DNA from: Rhizobium croatiense
GTDB lineage: Bacteria > Pseudomonadota > Alphaproteobacteria > Rhizobiales > Rhizobiaceae
DNA length: 64,000 nt
Assembly (NCBI RefSeq): GCF_019793465.1
Contig: NZ_JAILYJ010000004.1
Span: forward strand, 298,827-362,826
Reading direction: 5' to 3'
Under the pieces are notes generated by a model that ran no database searches, was not told the origin of the DNA, and saw only the letters and a list, made by a program, of their open reading frames with translations. The position numbers and the translations under genes are program-made. This document shows, one piece after another, positions 47,940-56,761 of this stretch (the stretch's first letter is position 1; the number at the start of each line of letters is the position of its first letter).

Positions 47940-48761
47940 TCAGTGGATCTTTGCCTGTCGCCGGCTGAGCATGGTCATGATGCCGAGGGCGATGAGAATG
48001 ATGGTGAAGGAAAACAGCGTCGTCACCGTGCCGAGCGCATAGAGCACCGGCGTCGTGACATTGGTCGTCATGCCGTAGATTTCGAGCGGCAGCGTATTAT
48101 AGGTGCCCGACGTCATCAACGTGCGGGCGAATTCGTCATATGAGAGTGTGAAGCCGAACAGGCCGACGCCAACTAGGCTCGGCGCGATCATCGGCAGCAC
48201 GACATGGCGGAAGGTCTGCCAGGAGCTGGCGCCGAGGTCGCGCGCCGCCTCTTCATAGGCCGACGAGAAACGGTTGAAGACGGCGAACATGATCAGCACG
48301 CCGAAGGGCAGCGTCCAGGTCAGATGCGCGCCGAAGGCCGAAGAATACCAGGCAGGCTTCAGCCCGCCCTCCTGGAAGACGACGCCGATACCGAGCGAGA
48401 CGATGATCGACGGCACCACGAGGCTGGCGACCGTGGCATAGAACAGCACGGTCGAACCGCGGAAACGGCGGCGGAAGGCAAGGCCGGCGAGCAGCGACAC
48501 GACGACGGTCACCACCATCACCATCAGCCCGAGCGAGAAGGAGCGGCGGAAGGAGGCGCCGAAATCGCCGACCGCCTGCTTTTCGAACAGGTTGAAGAAC
48601 CAGTGCGTGGAAACGCCGTTCATCGGGAAGGTCAGGCCGCCATCCGGTCCCTGGAAGGAGAGAATGAGGATCGCCGAGAGCGGGCCGTAGAGGAACAGCA
48701 CGAAGACGGCGAAGAAGAGCGCCAGCAGATAGAATTCGAGGCCGCGTTTCTCGTGGTTCAT
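47940..48761 (-). CDS. ABC transporter permease, PotC-like
   Basis: 273 residues, six membrane segments, EAA loop EEAARDLGASSWQTFRHVVLPM. Starts right behind the partner permease (ATG 48761 against stop at 48763). Second channel subunit of the polyamine/opine-type importer. Confidence 0.92.
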   Translation of the reverse strand: MNHEKRGLEFYLLALFFAVFVLFLYGPLSAILILSFQGPDGGLTFPMNGVSTHWFFNLFEKQAVGDFGASFRRSFSLGLMVMVVTVVVSLLAGLAFRRRFRGSTVLFYATVASLVVPSIIVSLGIGVVFQEGGLKPAWYSSAFGAHLTWTLPFGVLIMFAVFNRFSSAYEEAARDLGASSWQTFRHVVLPMIAPSLVGVGLFGFTLSYDEFARTLMTSGTYNTLPLEIYGMTTNVTTPVLYALGTVTTLFSFTIILIALGIMTMLSRRQAKIH

Positions 48762-48762
48762 C

Positions 48763-49677
48763 TCAAAGCTCCTTGCGAATATCGACGACCCGCAGGATCG
48801 CCGCGACCATCAGCAAAACGACGGCGAGCAGCACGACCGCATTGGCGGCAGCTGCCGGATATTGCAGCAGCGACATCTGGTTCTTCATCATCAGCGCCAC
48901 CGAGGCGCTCTGGCCGCCGGACATCACCTGCACGGTCGAGAAATCGGCCATGACGAGCGTGACGACGAAGATCGTGCCGATCGCCATGCCGGGTTTGGCC
49001 AGCGGAATGACGACGTTCCACAGCACCTGCCAGCCCGAGGCGCCGGCATCGCGGGCCGCCTCGAACAGCGACCGGTCGATGCGCATCAGCGTGTTGAAGA
49101 TCGGCGTCACCATGAACAGCGTGTAGAGGTGCACCATGGCGAGCACGACGGCGAAATCGGAATAGAGCAGCCATTCGATTGGCTGCGGGATGACGCCCAT
49201 TTCGATCAGCGTCGAATTGACGAGGCCGTTGCGCCCGAGCACGGGGATCCACGAGATCATGCGGATGATGTTCGAGGTCATGAACGGCACGGTGCAGATG
49301 AGAAAGAGGATCATCTGCGTCGAGGTCTTGCGGATGTGGAAGGCCAGGAAATAGGCGACCCAGAAACCGATGACGAGCGTCAGCGCCCAGACGATGGCGG
49401 TGAATTTCAGCGTGTTGAGATAGGTCTTCCATGTCACCCACGAACCGAGTGTATCGGTGTAGTTCATCGTGAGGAAATCGGGATAGAGGCCGGCGAAATC
49501 ATAATCCCAGAAGCTGACGACTGCGATCATGGCGATCGGCAGCAGGAAGAAGAAACCGAGAATGGCGATCAGCGGCGTCGCCTGGAGATAGGAGATGGCG
49601 GAGGGGGAGAGACGGAAGGCGCGTCTGCGGCGGGCGCCGTGGCTGCCTTCTTCCGTTTCTGCTGCGATGGTTGCCAT
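48763..49677 (-). CDS. ABC transporter permease, PotB-like
   Basis: 304 residues with six membrane helices after a charged 25-residue N-terminal tail; EAA loop EAARDAGASGWQVLWNVVIPLAKPG. Separated from the binding-protein gene by 152 bases that hold a RIME-like element. Confidence 0.92.
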   Translation of the reverse strand: MATIAAETEEGSHGARRRRAFRLSPSAISYLQATPLIAILGFFFLLPIAMIAVVSFWDYDFAGLYPDFLTMNYTDTLGSWVTWKTYLNTLKFTAIVWALTLVIGFWVAYFLAFHIRKTSTQMILFLICTVPFMTSNIIRMISWIPVLGRNGLVNSTLIEMGVIPQPIEWLLYSDFAVVLAMVHLYTLFMVTPIFNTLMRIDRSLFEAARDAGASGWQVLWNVVIPLAKPGMAIGTIFVVTLVMADFSTVQVMSGGQSASVALMMKNQMSLLQYPAAAANAVVLLAVVLLMVAAILRVVDIRKEL

Positions 49678-49721
49678 GTCAGGTTCTCCGATCTGATTAC
49701 GTCAGGTGGACGGAAGCGTGC

Positions 49722-49771
49722 AGCCCCCTCATCCGCCTGCCGGCACCTTCTCCCCGCTGGGGAGAATCGCG
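49722..49771. repeat. RIME-like palindromic element, copy 3, inside the PotABCD-like operon
   Basis: CCCCCTCATCCGCCTGCCGG followed by CACCTTCTCCCCGCTGGGGAG, a short form of the elements at 23776 and 37076. Again it sits between a binding-protein gene and its permease. Confidence 0.75.
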
Positions 49772-49829
49772 GCGGCGTCTCGGCCACCGCAAACCTTGCG
49801 TCGGTTGGGGAGGGGAAAGCGGCAACCGC

Positions 49830-51128
49830 TTACGCCGCGATGAACTCGTTCCAGCGGCGGACCATGTAGCGGTCTTCGTCCATGACGGAGTTCCAGCAGG
49901 CCACAGCACCCATGCGGGCTTCGAAGGCGCCGCCGTCGCGCACGGCGCCGGCCTTCTCCATGACCTTGCCTTCCGGCGACAGAATATCGCCCTGAGCTGG
50001 CTTGCCCTCGATCCAGTAGCCCCATTCGTCTGCCGTCATGAAGTTCTTGGCCGTCTCCATGCAGGCGGAATAATAGCCCTGGCGGTTGAGGTAGCCGCCG
50101 ACCCAGCCCGATGTGTACCAGTTGATGTATTCATAGGCCGCATCGAGCTCGGCGCCCTTGAGGTGCGAGGCAAGGCCGAGGCCGCCGCCCCAGGCGCGGT
50201 AGCCTTCCTTCAGCGGCTGATACTTGCAGGCGATGCCCTTGGAGCGGACGGCGGCGACAGCAGGCGACCACATGGACTGGATGACGACCTCGCCCGAGGC
50301 CATCAGGTTGACCGACTCGTCGAAGCTCTTCCAGAAGGCGCGGAACTGGCCGTCGCCCTTGGCCTTGATCAGGAATTCGATCGTCTTGTCGATCTCTTCC
50401 TTGGTCATGTTGCCCTTGTCGGCATATTTGATGTTGCCCATGGCTTCCATGATCATCGCCGCATCCATGATGCCGATCGACGGGATGTTGAGGATCGAGG
50501 TCTTGCCCTTGAACTTCGGATCCATGATGTCGGCCCAGCTGGTGATGTCGCGGCCGACGAGATCCGGGCGGATGCCGAGCGTATCGGCGTTGTAGATGGT
50601 CGGAACCATCGTCATCCACTGCGTCGGCTCCTTGGCGAATTTCTTGGAATCCTGCCCCTCGACGAAGCCGACCGTGTGCGGCGCCGTGCCCTGGGCGATG
50701 ACGCTGTCCGGCTTCATCTTGCCGTTGATGAACAGCGGCACGATCTTGTCGTAATATTTGAGCTTCTTGACGTCCATCGGCTGCAGCACGCTTGTCGGAA
50801 ACACCTTCTTGGCGATCCAGTATTCGATGTCGGCGATGTCGTAGCTGTCGGGCTGGGTGACGGCGCGCTGGGCGGCGGCGTCGGAATCGGTCGCCGTCAT
50901 CTCCAGCGTGATGCCGAGATCGGCTTTGCACTTCTCGGCGATCGCATTGATGTTCGAAACGCCGGTGCCGAACTGGCGAAGCGTGATGTTCGTCTTCGCC
51001 CAGATGGTGGGAAAGCCGGTGATGGCGCCGGAGCCGGCGATGGCGCCGACGGCGGCAGCACCCGTCTTCAAGAGCGTGCGGCGGGACAGGCCCTTCGCAG
51101 CCTTGGTCGATGTCGTTTCAGTCGTCAT
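49830..51128 (-). CDS. ABC transporter substrate-binding protein with Tat signal, PotD/spermidine-type
   Basis: 432 residues. The N-terminus contains the twin-arginine signal LSRRTLLKTGAAAVG, so it is exported folded. The mature part has the polyamine/PotD-like family pattern (FPTIWAKTNITLRQFGTG). Ligand unknown; the operon's racemase and flavin reductase suggest a ureide or cyclic amide. Its ATG overlaps the stop of the ATPase gene. Confidence 0.9.
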   Translation of the reverse strand: MTTETTSTKAAKGLSRRTLLKTGAAAVGAIAGSGAITGFPTIWAKTNITLRQFGTGVSNINAIAEKCKADLGITLEMTATDSDAAAQRAVTQPDSYDIADIEYWIAKKVFPTSVLQPMDVKKLKYYDKIVPLFINGKMKPDSVIAQGTAPHTVGFVEGQDSKKFAKEPTQWMTMVPTIYNADTLGIRPDLVGRDITSWADIMDPKFKGKTSILNIPSIGIMDAAMIMEAMGNIKYADKGNMTKEEIDKTIEFLIKAKGDGQFRAFWKSFDESVNLMASGEVVIQSMWSPAVAAVRSKGIACKYQPLKEGYRAWGGGLGLASHLKGAELDAAYEYINWYTSGWVGGYLNRQGYYSACMETAKNFMTADEWGYWIEGKPAQGDILSPEGKVMEKAGAVRDGGAFEARMGAVACWNSVMDEDRYMVRRWNEFIAA

Positions 51129-52261
51129 GTCAGTTCCCCTTTTTGTTGACGCGGAAGGTTGGTTGATGATGGTTCATCGGAAGAGCGGCCGAGAAGCACG
51201 GCATCCTCGAGCGCCCAGCTGAGCGCGACGGTCTCGCCGATGGCGACCGGCCGGGCGAAATAATCGCTGTCGTCGGCAATGACGGTGAAGTCGTCGCTGC
51301 CGGCGCCGACAACGGTGATCTTCACCGAAGAGCCGCGATATTCGACGTTGGAGACGATGCCGTTGAAGCCGAGTGTCCATTCGGTCGCCACCTGCAGCCG
51401 CACGCGGTCGGTGCGGATGCCGATATCGACAGGCTCGCCGACCTCCCTGCCCGCGCCGCGCACGGAAAAACTCTGCCCCTCCGGCACGGTCATGACGAGC
51501 ACGCCGTTCGCGCTCGATGTCACCCGGCCGGTGAGCACATTGTGATCGCCCATGAAGCGGGCGACGAAGGCGGTCGCCGGCCGCTCGAAGACTTCGCGCG
51601 GCGCGGCCGCCTGCTCGATCCGGCCGTCATTCATGATGACCATGATGTCGGCGAGCGCCATCGCCTCTTCTTGGCTGTGGGTGACGTGCACGAAGGTGAT
51701 GCCGAGCGATTTCTGCAGTTTCTTCAGCTCGGCACGCATGCGGATCTTCAGGAACGGATCGAGCGCCGACAGCGGCTCGTCGAGCAGCAGCGCTTCCGGG
51801 TCGGTGATCAGTGCGCGCGCCAGCGCCACACGCTGCTGCTGGCCGCCGGAAAGCTGGGCCGGACGCCTGCTGGCATAGGGCTCCATCTGCATCAGCTTCA
51901 GCATTTCGAGCGCCTTGGCCCGCCGCTCCGCCTTGTCGACGCCCTTCATCTTCAAGCTGAAGGCGACGTTGTCGATCAGGTCGAGATGCGGGAACAGCGC
52001 ATAGGACTGAAACATCATCGCCGTGCCGCGCCGGGCCGGCGGAAAATCGGTGACAACAGTATTGCCGAGCCGGATATCGCCGGAGGAAATGCTCTCATGG
52101 CCGGCGATCATGCGTAGCGTCGAGGTCTTGCCGCAGCCGGACGGGCCGAGGAAGCAGCAATAGGAGCCGGCCGGAATCTTCAGGCTGATCCCATGGACGG
52201 CAGTCGTCGCCCCATAGACCTTCGAAACGGATACTATATCGATCTCTGCCGCTTTCGACAT
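51125..52261 (-). CDS. ABC transporter ATPase, PotA-like
   Basis: 378 residues with Walker A GPSGCGKTS, signature LSGGQQQR, Walker B LLLDEPLSALD, VTHSQEEAM and a C-terminal TOBE domain. First gene of the operon; ATG 52261 (or 52264) follows GGGGAAGG. Divergent from the GntR/FCD regulator gene. Confidence 0.92.
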   Translation of the reverse strand: MSKAAEIDIVSVSKVYGATTAVHGISLKIPAGSYCCFLGPSGCGKTSTLRMIAGHESISSGDIRLGNTVVTDFPPARRGTAMMFQSYALFPHLDLIDNVAFSLKMKGVDKAERRAKALEMLKLMQMEPYASRRPAQLSGGQQQRVALARALITDPEALLLDEPLSALDPFLKIRMRAELKKLQKSLGITFVHVTHSQEEAMALADIMVIMNDGRIEQAAAPREVFERPATAFVARFMGDHNVLTGRVTSSANGVLVMTVPEGQSFSVRGAGREVGEPVDIGIRTDRVRLQVATEWTLGFNGIVSNVEYRGSSVKITVVGAGSDDFTVIADDSDYFARPVAIGETVALSWALEDAVLLGRSSDEPSSTNLPRQQKGELT

Positions 52262-52529
52262 CATGCCTTCCCCTGTTTGGGAGAAGATGATGCATCTGCC
52301 GTGCCAATCCGATTTCAGCAGAGCAAAGCATTGTAAATAAATGACTTTAACAAAAACGAGCCCGCAAGAGCAGATAATGAGCATGGCATCGTCTGCACAT
52401 GATTTAGGCTATTGTTCGCAATTTACGCAAAAAATCGTATACAATTAGCCGTCGCTTCGTCAACAAATTCCGTTTAACTTTTGCCGCGAAGCCGGATATG
52501 GTTTGCCCGTCATCAGGGAACAGAATTTC

Positions 52530-53240
52530 ATGAAATCCGCCGTCAAGGCTCAACAGGCCGAAGACTCCGCCGAAACCGGCGCGCAGCAGATCCGCGATGC
52601 CATTCGCGAGGCGATCGTCGAGCGCAGGCTTTCCCCCGGCACCAAGCTCTCCGAAAGCGATGTCGGCAATCTCTTCAACGTCAGCCGCACGCTTGCCCGC
52701 GCCGCCCTTCAGGCCCTCTCCTATGAGGGTCTCGTCAGCGTCGAGAAGAACCGCGGCGCCTTCGTCGCCTATCCCTCCCCCGACGAGGCCCGCCAGATCT
52801 TTGCCGCCCGCCGCCTGGTCGAGCCGGGCATACTCCGCGAAGCAGCAGCGCGGATCACGCCCGGCGACATCAGCCAGTTGAGACAGCTTCTGCTGGAGGA
52901 AGGCCGGCTGATGAGCGAGCGCGGCCAGACGGCGCGGCGCGCCGAGATCAAGGCGTCAGGCGATTTCCATCTGATGCTGGCGGAAATCTCCGGCAATGCG
53001 ATCATGCAGCGCTTCATGGAGGAGCTCGTCGCCCGCTCCTCGCTGGTGATCGCGCTTTACGGCCAGTCGACGGCCTCAAGCTGCGGCCATTCCGAACATG
53101 GCGATATCATCGCCGCGATCGAAAACGACGATCTCGACCGCGCCTGCCAGCTGATGCTGCATCACATCGCCCATATCGAGGCCGATCTCGATCTGCGCGA
53201 GCGCAAGAGCCTCGGCCTCAAGGAAGCTTTCGAACTCTGA
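52530..53240 (+). CDS. GntR-family (FadR/FCD) transcriptional regulator
   Basis: 236 residues. HTH about 20-85 with LSESDVGNLFNVSRTLARAALQAL; FCD effector domain about 95-220 with the metal-site pattern DFHLMLAEISGN and HGDIIAAIENDDLDRA. ATG 52530 follows CAGGGAA by nine bases. Divergent from the ABC-racemase operon across 268 bases, which it probably regulates. Similar regulators control purine/ureide use (HpxS type). Confidence 0.88.
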   Translation: MKSAVKAQQAEDSAETGAQQIRDAIREAIVERRLSPGTKLSESDVGNLFNVSRTLARAALQALSYEGLVSVEKNRGAFVAYPSPDEARQIFAARRLVEPGILREAAARITPGDISQLRQLLLEEGRLMSERGQTARRAEIKASGDFHLMLAEISGNAIMQRFMEELVARSSLVIALYGQSTASSCGHSEHGDIIAAIENDDLDRACQLMLHHIAHIEADLDLRERKSLGLKEAFEL

Positions 53241-53283
53241 CGGTAGCGCCCGCGCGGGTGCTTTCAGCCACGCCGTGCGGCAG

Positions 53284-53697
53284 TCACCAGGGCGTCGTCT
53301 TCGGCAGGCTGTCCAGGGCCTCGAAAATCTCCTCGGCCGTGCGCGGCTCGCTCGAACGCAGCTTCACCGTTCCGTCACGCCCGATCAGGATCAGCCCGAA
53401 CTCGCCCGACGGCGGCCCCTGCAGCCGCTCTCTTACATCGTCTGCATCAAGCTCCCAGGCATCGTCGAACAGCGAGAAGGCGCCGCCACCGGCGATGATG
53501 AACACTTCGACATCTTCCTCGATGAGACGCATGTGGGCATTGCGCAACCATTCGTCTTGGATCACCGCGCGATCGTCCTGCGCATCGGCGAAGATGATCA
53601 GCACCCGCTTGTTGTCGCGAAACTGTTCGAGCGATTGCGGAAGTTCCGGCTCACGCCGCGGTGTGCCGATGATTTCTTGAACGATGGATTTCAGCAT
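53284..53697 (-). CDS. DUF4174 domain protein
   Basis: 137 residues. The core KRVLIIFADAQDDR and GLILIGRDGTVKLRS is the DUF4174 thioredoxin-like pattern, without a CxxC pair. Function unknown. A perfect GGAAC-N16-CGTT motif lies 143 bases upstream on its strand, so it may belong to the EcfG general stress response. Confidence 0.8.
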   Translation of the reverse strand: MLKSIVQEIIGTPRREPELPQSLEQFRDNKRVLIIFADAQDDRAVIQDEWLRNAHMRLIEEDVEVFIIAGGGAFSLFDDAWELDADDVRERLQGPPSGEFGLILIGRDGTVKLRSSEPRTAEEIFEALDSLPKTTPW

Positions 53698-53839
53698 GGT
53701 GGCATTCCTCGCCCGTCATCTTGCTCCGGGCTGTGTCTGTCGCATTCCAGCGCCGGCGCACAAAAGGCGCAGAGAACGCTGGTACGCGCTGAATGACTGA
53801 ATAATTCCCAACCCTGTGCGAATTGGGATCACGGAAATA

Positions 53840-53864
53840 AACGGCTGGGAATAAGGGAGGTTCC
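53840..53864 (-). promoter_or_regulatory. Candidate EcfG (general stress sigma) promoter
   Basis: On the minus strand GGAAC (53864-53860), exactly 16 bases, then CGTT (53843-53840). This is the alphaproteobacterial EcfG consensus. It points towards the DUF4174 gene. Confidence 0.6.
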
Positions 53865-53889
53865 GCCGAAACAGAAAAGGACCGAAGTC

Positions 53890-53933
53890 CTAAAGCGTGT
53901 CGCGATCTTTCAGATTCGCTTGCCACGCTTTAG
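53890..53933. repeat. 44-base palindromic repeat, copy 2
   Basis: CTAAAGCGTG ... CACGCTTTAG with inner CGCGATC-like partial symmetry; same length and ends as the copy at 16814-16857. It lies in the 309-base gap 53698-54006, which otherwise holds only the EcfG-type promoter. Confidence 0.7.
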
Positions 53934-54006
53934 GTCTTGATTCCGGCATGTCGTAATCGCAAAGCTGCACAGTTTTGCGCGACGCGCGTGTGCGATCCTT
54001 TTCCTG

Positions 54007-54390
54007 TCAGTCGCGGCTCTGGTCTTCGGCCGCATGCGCCGAAACGGCGACGAGATCCGCCGTGCCATTGGCGAGAAGACGTTTGCGCACCAGCACGCGC
54101 ATGACGCGTGCCGCCGTCGAGAAGGTCATCTGGTCGAGCGGACCTTCGCCTTCCCACGGCTTGGTCAGCCGCTCGGTGACGGCGCCGACGATATTCATCG
54201 GCACGATGTCGGTGCATTCGCGCATGGCTTCGAAAACGAAGCTGATCGGGATGACCCGTCCTTCGTGGGTCACGATCGGTTCGGTCAATTCAATGTCCCA
54301 TTCCTCGAAGGCGTAAAGTGCTTCGCGGAACAGCTGCTGGAGGGTAAACGGCGCGTGGCCGTTGTGAAGTGGCGGCAGGGCATTCATCAT
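54007..54390 (-). CDS. Conserved-looking hypothetical protein, 127 residues
   Basis: ATG 54390 is preceded by GAGGAGACAGAC, a very good ribosome site. The product is soluble, slightly acidic, with PFTLQQLFREALYAFEEWDIEL and a basic helix RVMRVLVRKRLL. No domain recognised. Upstream in-frame codons to 54579 are not supported. The 361-base gap to the next gene (54391-54751) shows only the candidate stress promoter at 54687. Confidence 0.7.
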   Translation of the reverse strand: MMNALPPLHNGHAPFTLQQLFREALYAFEEWDIELTEPIVTHEGRVIPISFVFEAMRECTDIVPMNIVGAVTERLTKPWEGEGPLDQMTFSTAARVMRVLVRKRLLANGTADLVAVSAHAAEDQSRD

Positions 54391-54686
54391 GTCTGTCTCC
54401 TCTTGATGGATTGAAGCCAAAGTCCTCCTGGATCGGTCGGCTTCGACGCGGGGAACGCAGCTTTTTGCCCCTCGCAGACCGAATAACACGATTGATTCTA
54501 TAGAGTAACGCGCTAGGGATAAAGCCCATTTCTCCGCCGAAACGGAAGCCGTTTGCTTAACGGTATGAAATTCCTGCATGTTTTAGGCGAAATTTTCTCA
54601 CCACACGCCATTCTTGAAAATCCATGCCAGCCGCGCCCGGGCGTTCCGGAATGGTTCAAAAGGCCGAAAAAACCGAGAAAAATCAC

Positions 54687-54711
54687 GGAACTTTTGCGGC
54701 TGTAATCTGTT
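54687..54711 (+). promoter_or_regulatory. Candidate EcfG-like promoter, one mismatch
   Basis: GGAAC (54687-54691), 16 bases, TGTT (54708-54711) against consensus CGTT. It ends 40 bases before the 68-residue gene at 54752, on the same strand. Confidence 0.4.
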
Positions 54712-54751
54712 TTGTTCTCACACTTCGCAAAAGTAGATGGGGTTACCACCA

Positions 54752-54958
54752 ATGACGCAAATCCGTGAACCGGAGCGGCGGGCCAGGGTCCTGCGCGGCC
54801 GCCCCTATAGTCTTGACGAATTCGCCTCCAAATATGGCCTGCGCAGGGAGCAGGCCGAAAGCCTGTTCACCCGTTTCGGACCTTCCTCGATCGAACTCGA
54901 TTTGCTGATGGCAGCCAAGCGCCGCGCGCCTGTTCTGCCGGACAGAATTGCCCAATAA
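54752..54958 (+). CDS. Small hypothetical protein, 68 residues
   Basis: Basic, Arg-rich at the start (REPERRARVLRGRPY) with a helix-turn-helix-like middle (FASKYGLRREQAESLFTRFG). No family recognised; DNA binding is possible but unproven. The start ATG 54752 has only a weak GGGG site. The DUF2934 gene follows after 25 bases, so both may be one stress-induced transcript. Confidence 0.6.
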   Translation: MTQIREPERRARVLRGRPYSLDEFASKYGLRREQAESLFTRFGPSSIELDLLMAAKRRAPVLPDRIAQ

Positions 54959-54983
54959 CGCCTTTCACGAACGGAACCGACAG

Positions 54984-55223
54984 ATGAGCGACAGACGCCA
55001 CGAATGGATCAGCAAACGGGCCTACGCGATCTGGGAAGAACAGGGCCGCCCTGACGGCCGGGACGACGAACACTGGCGCCAGGCGGTTGCCGAGCGCGAC
55101 GCGCTGGAACGTACGCAGGCCTCGATCGACGGCCGCGAGGTGCTGGTGAAATTCCGCCCGAAGCCGCCACGGCCGGAACTGCCGCGCCAGGATTGGATCA
55201 ATCCTTCGACAAAGGTCGGCTGA
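54984..55223 (+). CDS. DUF2934 domain protein
   Basis: 79 residues. The DUF2934 motif is complete: AYAIWEEQGRPDGRDDEHW followed by a charged helix. The family is widespread in rhizobia, often in stress regulons, with no known activity. ATG 54984 is chosen since the motif starts near residue 9. Confidence 0.8.
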   Translation: MSDRRHEWISKRAYAIWEEQGRPDGRDDEHWRQAVAERDALERTQASIDGREVLVKFRPKPPRPELPRQDWINPSTKVG

Positions 55224-55330
55224 GCCGGCCATACGATTTAACAATCAGCCCAGCCACACGGCACCTCGACCAGCGGGGGCTGGGCGCTTCAACCCACATT
55301 TATTGCCGGAGCAGACGCCGGTGGCCGACC

Positions 55331-55583
55331 GTCGTCCTTCGAGGCCCTGCGGGGCACCTCAGGATGAGGGGGGAGAGGGTGCGGCTTGTGGTCGGCGTGC
55401 CATGTGGCGGTGGTTTAACCCGCGTGTCATGCCGTGTAGAGACTCTGGCTTGCCGCTCCGCCCTCCGGTGAGGCGTGCCGCGCCCTCTCTCCGCCCTCAT
55501 CCTGAGGTGCCCCGCAGGGGCCTCGAAGGACGAGGTCGGCCACCCGCAGCCCGAAGGTCGGAGCCTCGAAGGACGGGGGCGGG
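55331..55583. repeat. Cluster of GTCCTTCGAGGC...CCTCAGGATGAGGG repeats, copies A and B plus a partial
   Basis: Copy A at 55331-55375 (direct), copy B at 55485-55537 (inverted) and a partial inverted copy at 55553-55583. Each unit joins GTCCTTCGAGGCC to GCGGGGCACCTCAGGATGAGG. They fill the 422-base gap 55224-55645, where no gene is seen. Confidence 0.85.
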
Positions 55584-55645
55584 TGGCTGGCCGATCCAGC
55601 GCCGCCCGATTGCTGCCCGATCACCCCCCATGCTAGCCTGCCGTC

Positions 55646-56500
55646 ATGGAAGTCACCGTCTACATCCTCCGCTGCAGCGACGGCTCATACTATACCGGCC
55701 TCACCAAGCAGGAGATCGAGGCGCGTGTCTGGGAGCACAATGCCGGAACCTATGACGGCTACACCGCCAAGCGCCTCCCCGTCGAACTCGTCTTTACCGA
55801 AACCTATGACCGCATCATCGACGCCATCGCCCGCGAGCGGCAGATCAAGGGATGGTCGCGCCGTAAGAAGGAGGCGTTGATTGCCCTGGATTACGAGGCC
55901 TTGCCGGAACTGTCGAAACGGGGGCCCGCAGGGCTGAGTAAGCGGTGGCCGACCCTGGTCCTTCGAGGCCACTGCGGGGCACCTCAGGATGAGGGCGGAG
56001 AGCGGGAGCGGCCTGCCTCACCCGGAGGCGGAGGACGAGTGCGACGGGCCTCACCGGAGGGCGGAGGGAGGGCGCGACCTGCCTCAACGGAGCGGCAAGC
56101 CGGAGCTCCAGCCATGGCGCTTCGATCAACCCGCCTGCCACACGGCCCAGCGTCGGACTCCAGCCACACGACACCACAATCAGCCCTCATCCTGAGGTGC
56201 GCAGGCCGAAGGCCGCAGCCTCGAAGGACGGGGTGGGTGGCTCGGCGCTTTAAGCTTATCCATTGCCGGAGTAGACACGGTAGCCGACCCTCGTCCTTCG
56301 AGGCCCCTGCGGGGCACCTCAGGATGAGGGTAGAGAGAGGCTGCGGCCGTGCAACCACAGGGTGGAGAGAGGGCCCAACCTGTCTCACCGGCGGGCGGGG
56401 AGAGTGTAACGAGCGCCGCTCTCGCGGAGCAATGCTTTCCAAGCCGACCGATGGAAATCTCGCTCTTCAGCCAGGAAGTGTCAGTAATGGCACAGTCTAG
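55646..56500 (+). CDS. GIY-YIG nuclease-superfamily protein with a repeat-derived C-terminal extension
   Basis: Residues 1-92 are a complete small GIY-YIG domain of the YhbQ/UPF0213 type (VYILRCSDGSYYTGLT, then RERQIKGWSRRKKEALI), which cuts or processes DNA. Such proteins normally end near residue 95-105. Here the frame stays open to residue 284 through three intergenic repeat units (55951-56001, 56182-56231 inverted, 56286-56340). The tail is Arg/Gly/Pro-rich and low in complexity. Either the repeats inserted before the old stop, or the tail is accidental. Confidence 0.75.
   Translation: MEVTVYILRCSDGSYYTGLTKQEIEARVWEHNAGTYDGYTAKRLPVELVFTETYDRIIDAIARERQIKGWSRRKKEALIALDYEALPELSKRGPAGLSKRWPTLVLRGHCGAPQDEGGERERPASPGGGGRVRRASPEGGGRARPASTERQAGAPAMALRSTRLPHGPASDSSHTTPQSALILRCAGRRPQPRRTGWVARRFKLIHCRSRHGSRPSSFEAPAGHLRMRVERGCGRATTGWREGPTCLTGGRGECNERRSRGAMLSKPTDGNLALQPGSVSNGTV
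55951..56340. repeat. Same repeat family, copies C, D and E, within the GIY-YIG reading frame
   Basis: Copy C 55951-56001 (direct), copy D 56182-56231 (inverted, with an internal GCAGGCCGAAGGCCGC variant) and copy E 56286-56340 (direct). With copies A and B this makes five full units in about 1 kb in alternating orientation. Confidence 0.85.
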
Positions 56501-56573
56501 CCGCTTCTCCGACCGCCAACTGTTCCCGCTCGAAACGTTTCGTCAAGCATATTGGCACAAAGACGGGGGATAA
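56487..56573 (+). CDS. Possible 28-residue peptide
   Basis: ATG 56487 with AGGAAG ten bases upstream; product MAQSSRFSDRQLFPLETFRQ and eight more residues. It overlaps the end of the GIY-YIG extension in another frame. Only the ribosome site supports it. Confidence 0.25.
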   Translation: MAQSSRFSDRQLFPLETFRQAYWHKDGG

Positions 56574-56761
56574 GCGCGATCCCCCTCCCCGCCGGCGACA
56601 TTGCCGCTCGACACCCTCTTTGCAAAATCGGAAACGGGTAGGAATGAAAACCGACTCATCGGCCGAGCGCGGGTTTCATCTCGCCGGGGGGCCGGTTTCG
56701 ATGCCAGGCGATGCTGTTCATATCGGGGAAAAGACTGAAATCGTCCGCCAGGGCAAACCTG

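Noticed and set aside
55331..56340. CRISPR array
   Set aside because: The repeated units are in alternating orientation, of unequal spacing and palindromic; no cas genes are near. They are intergenic repeat elements.
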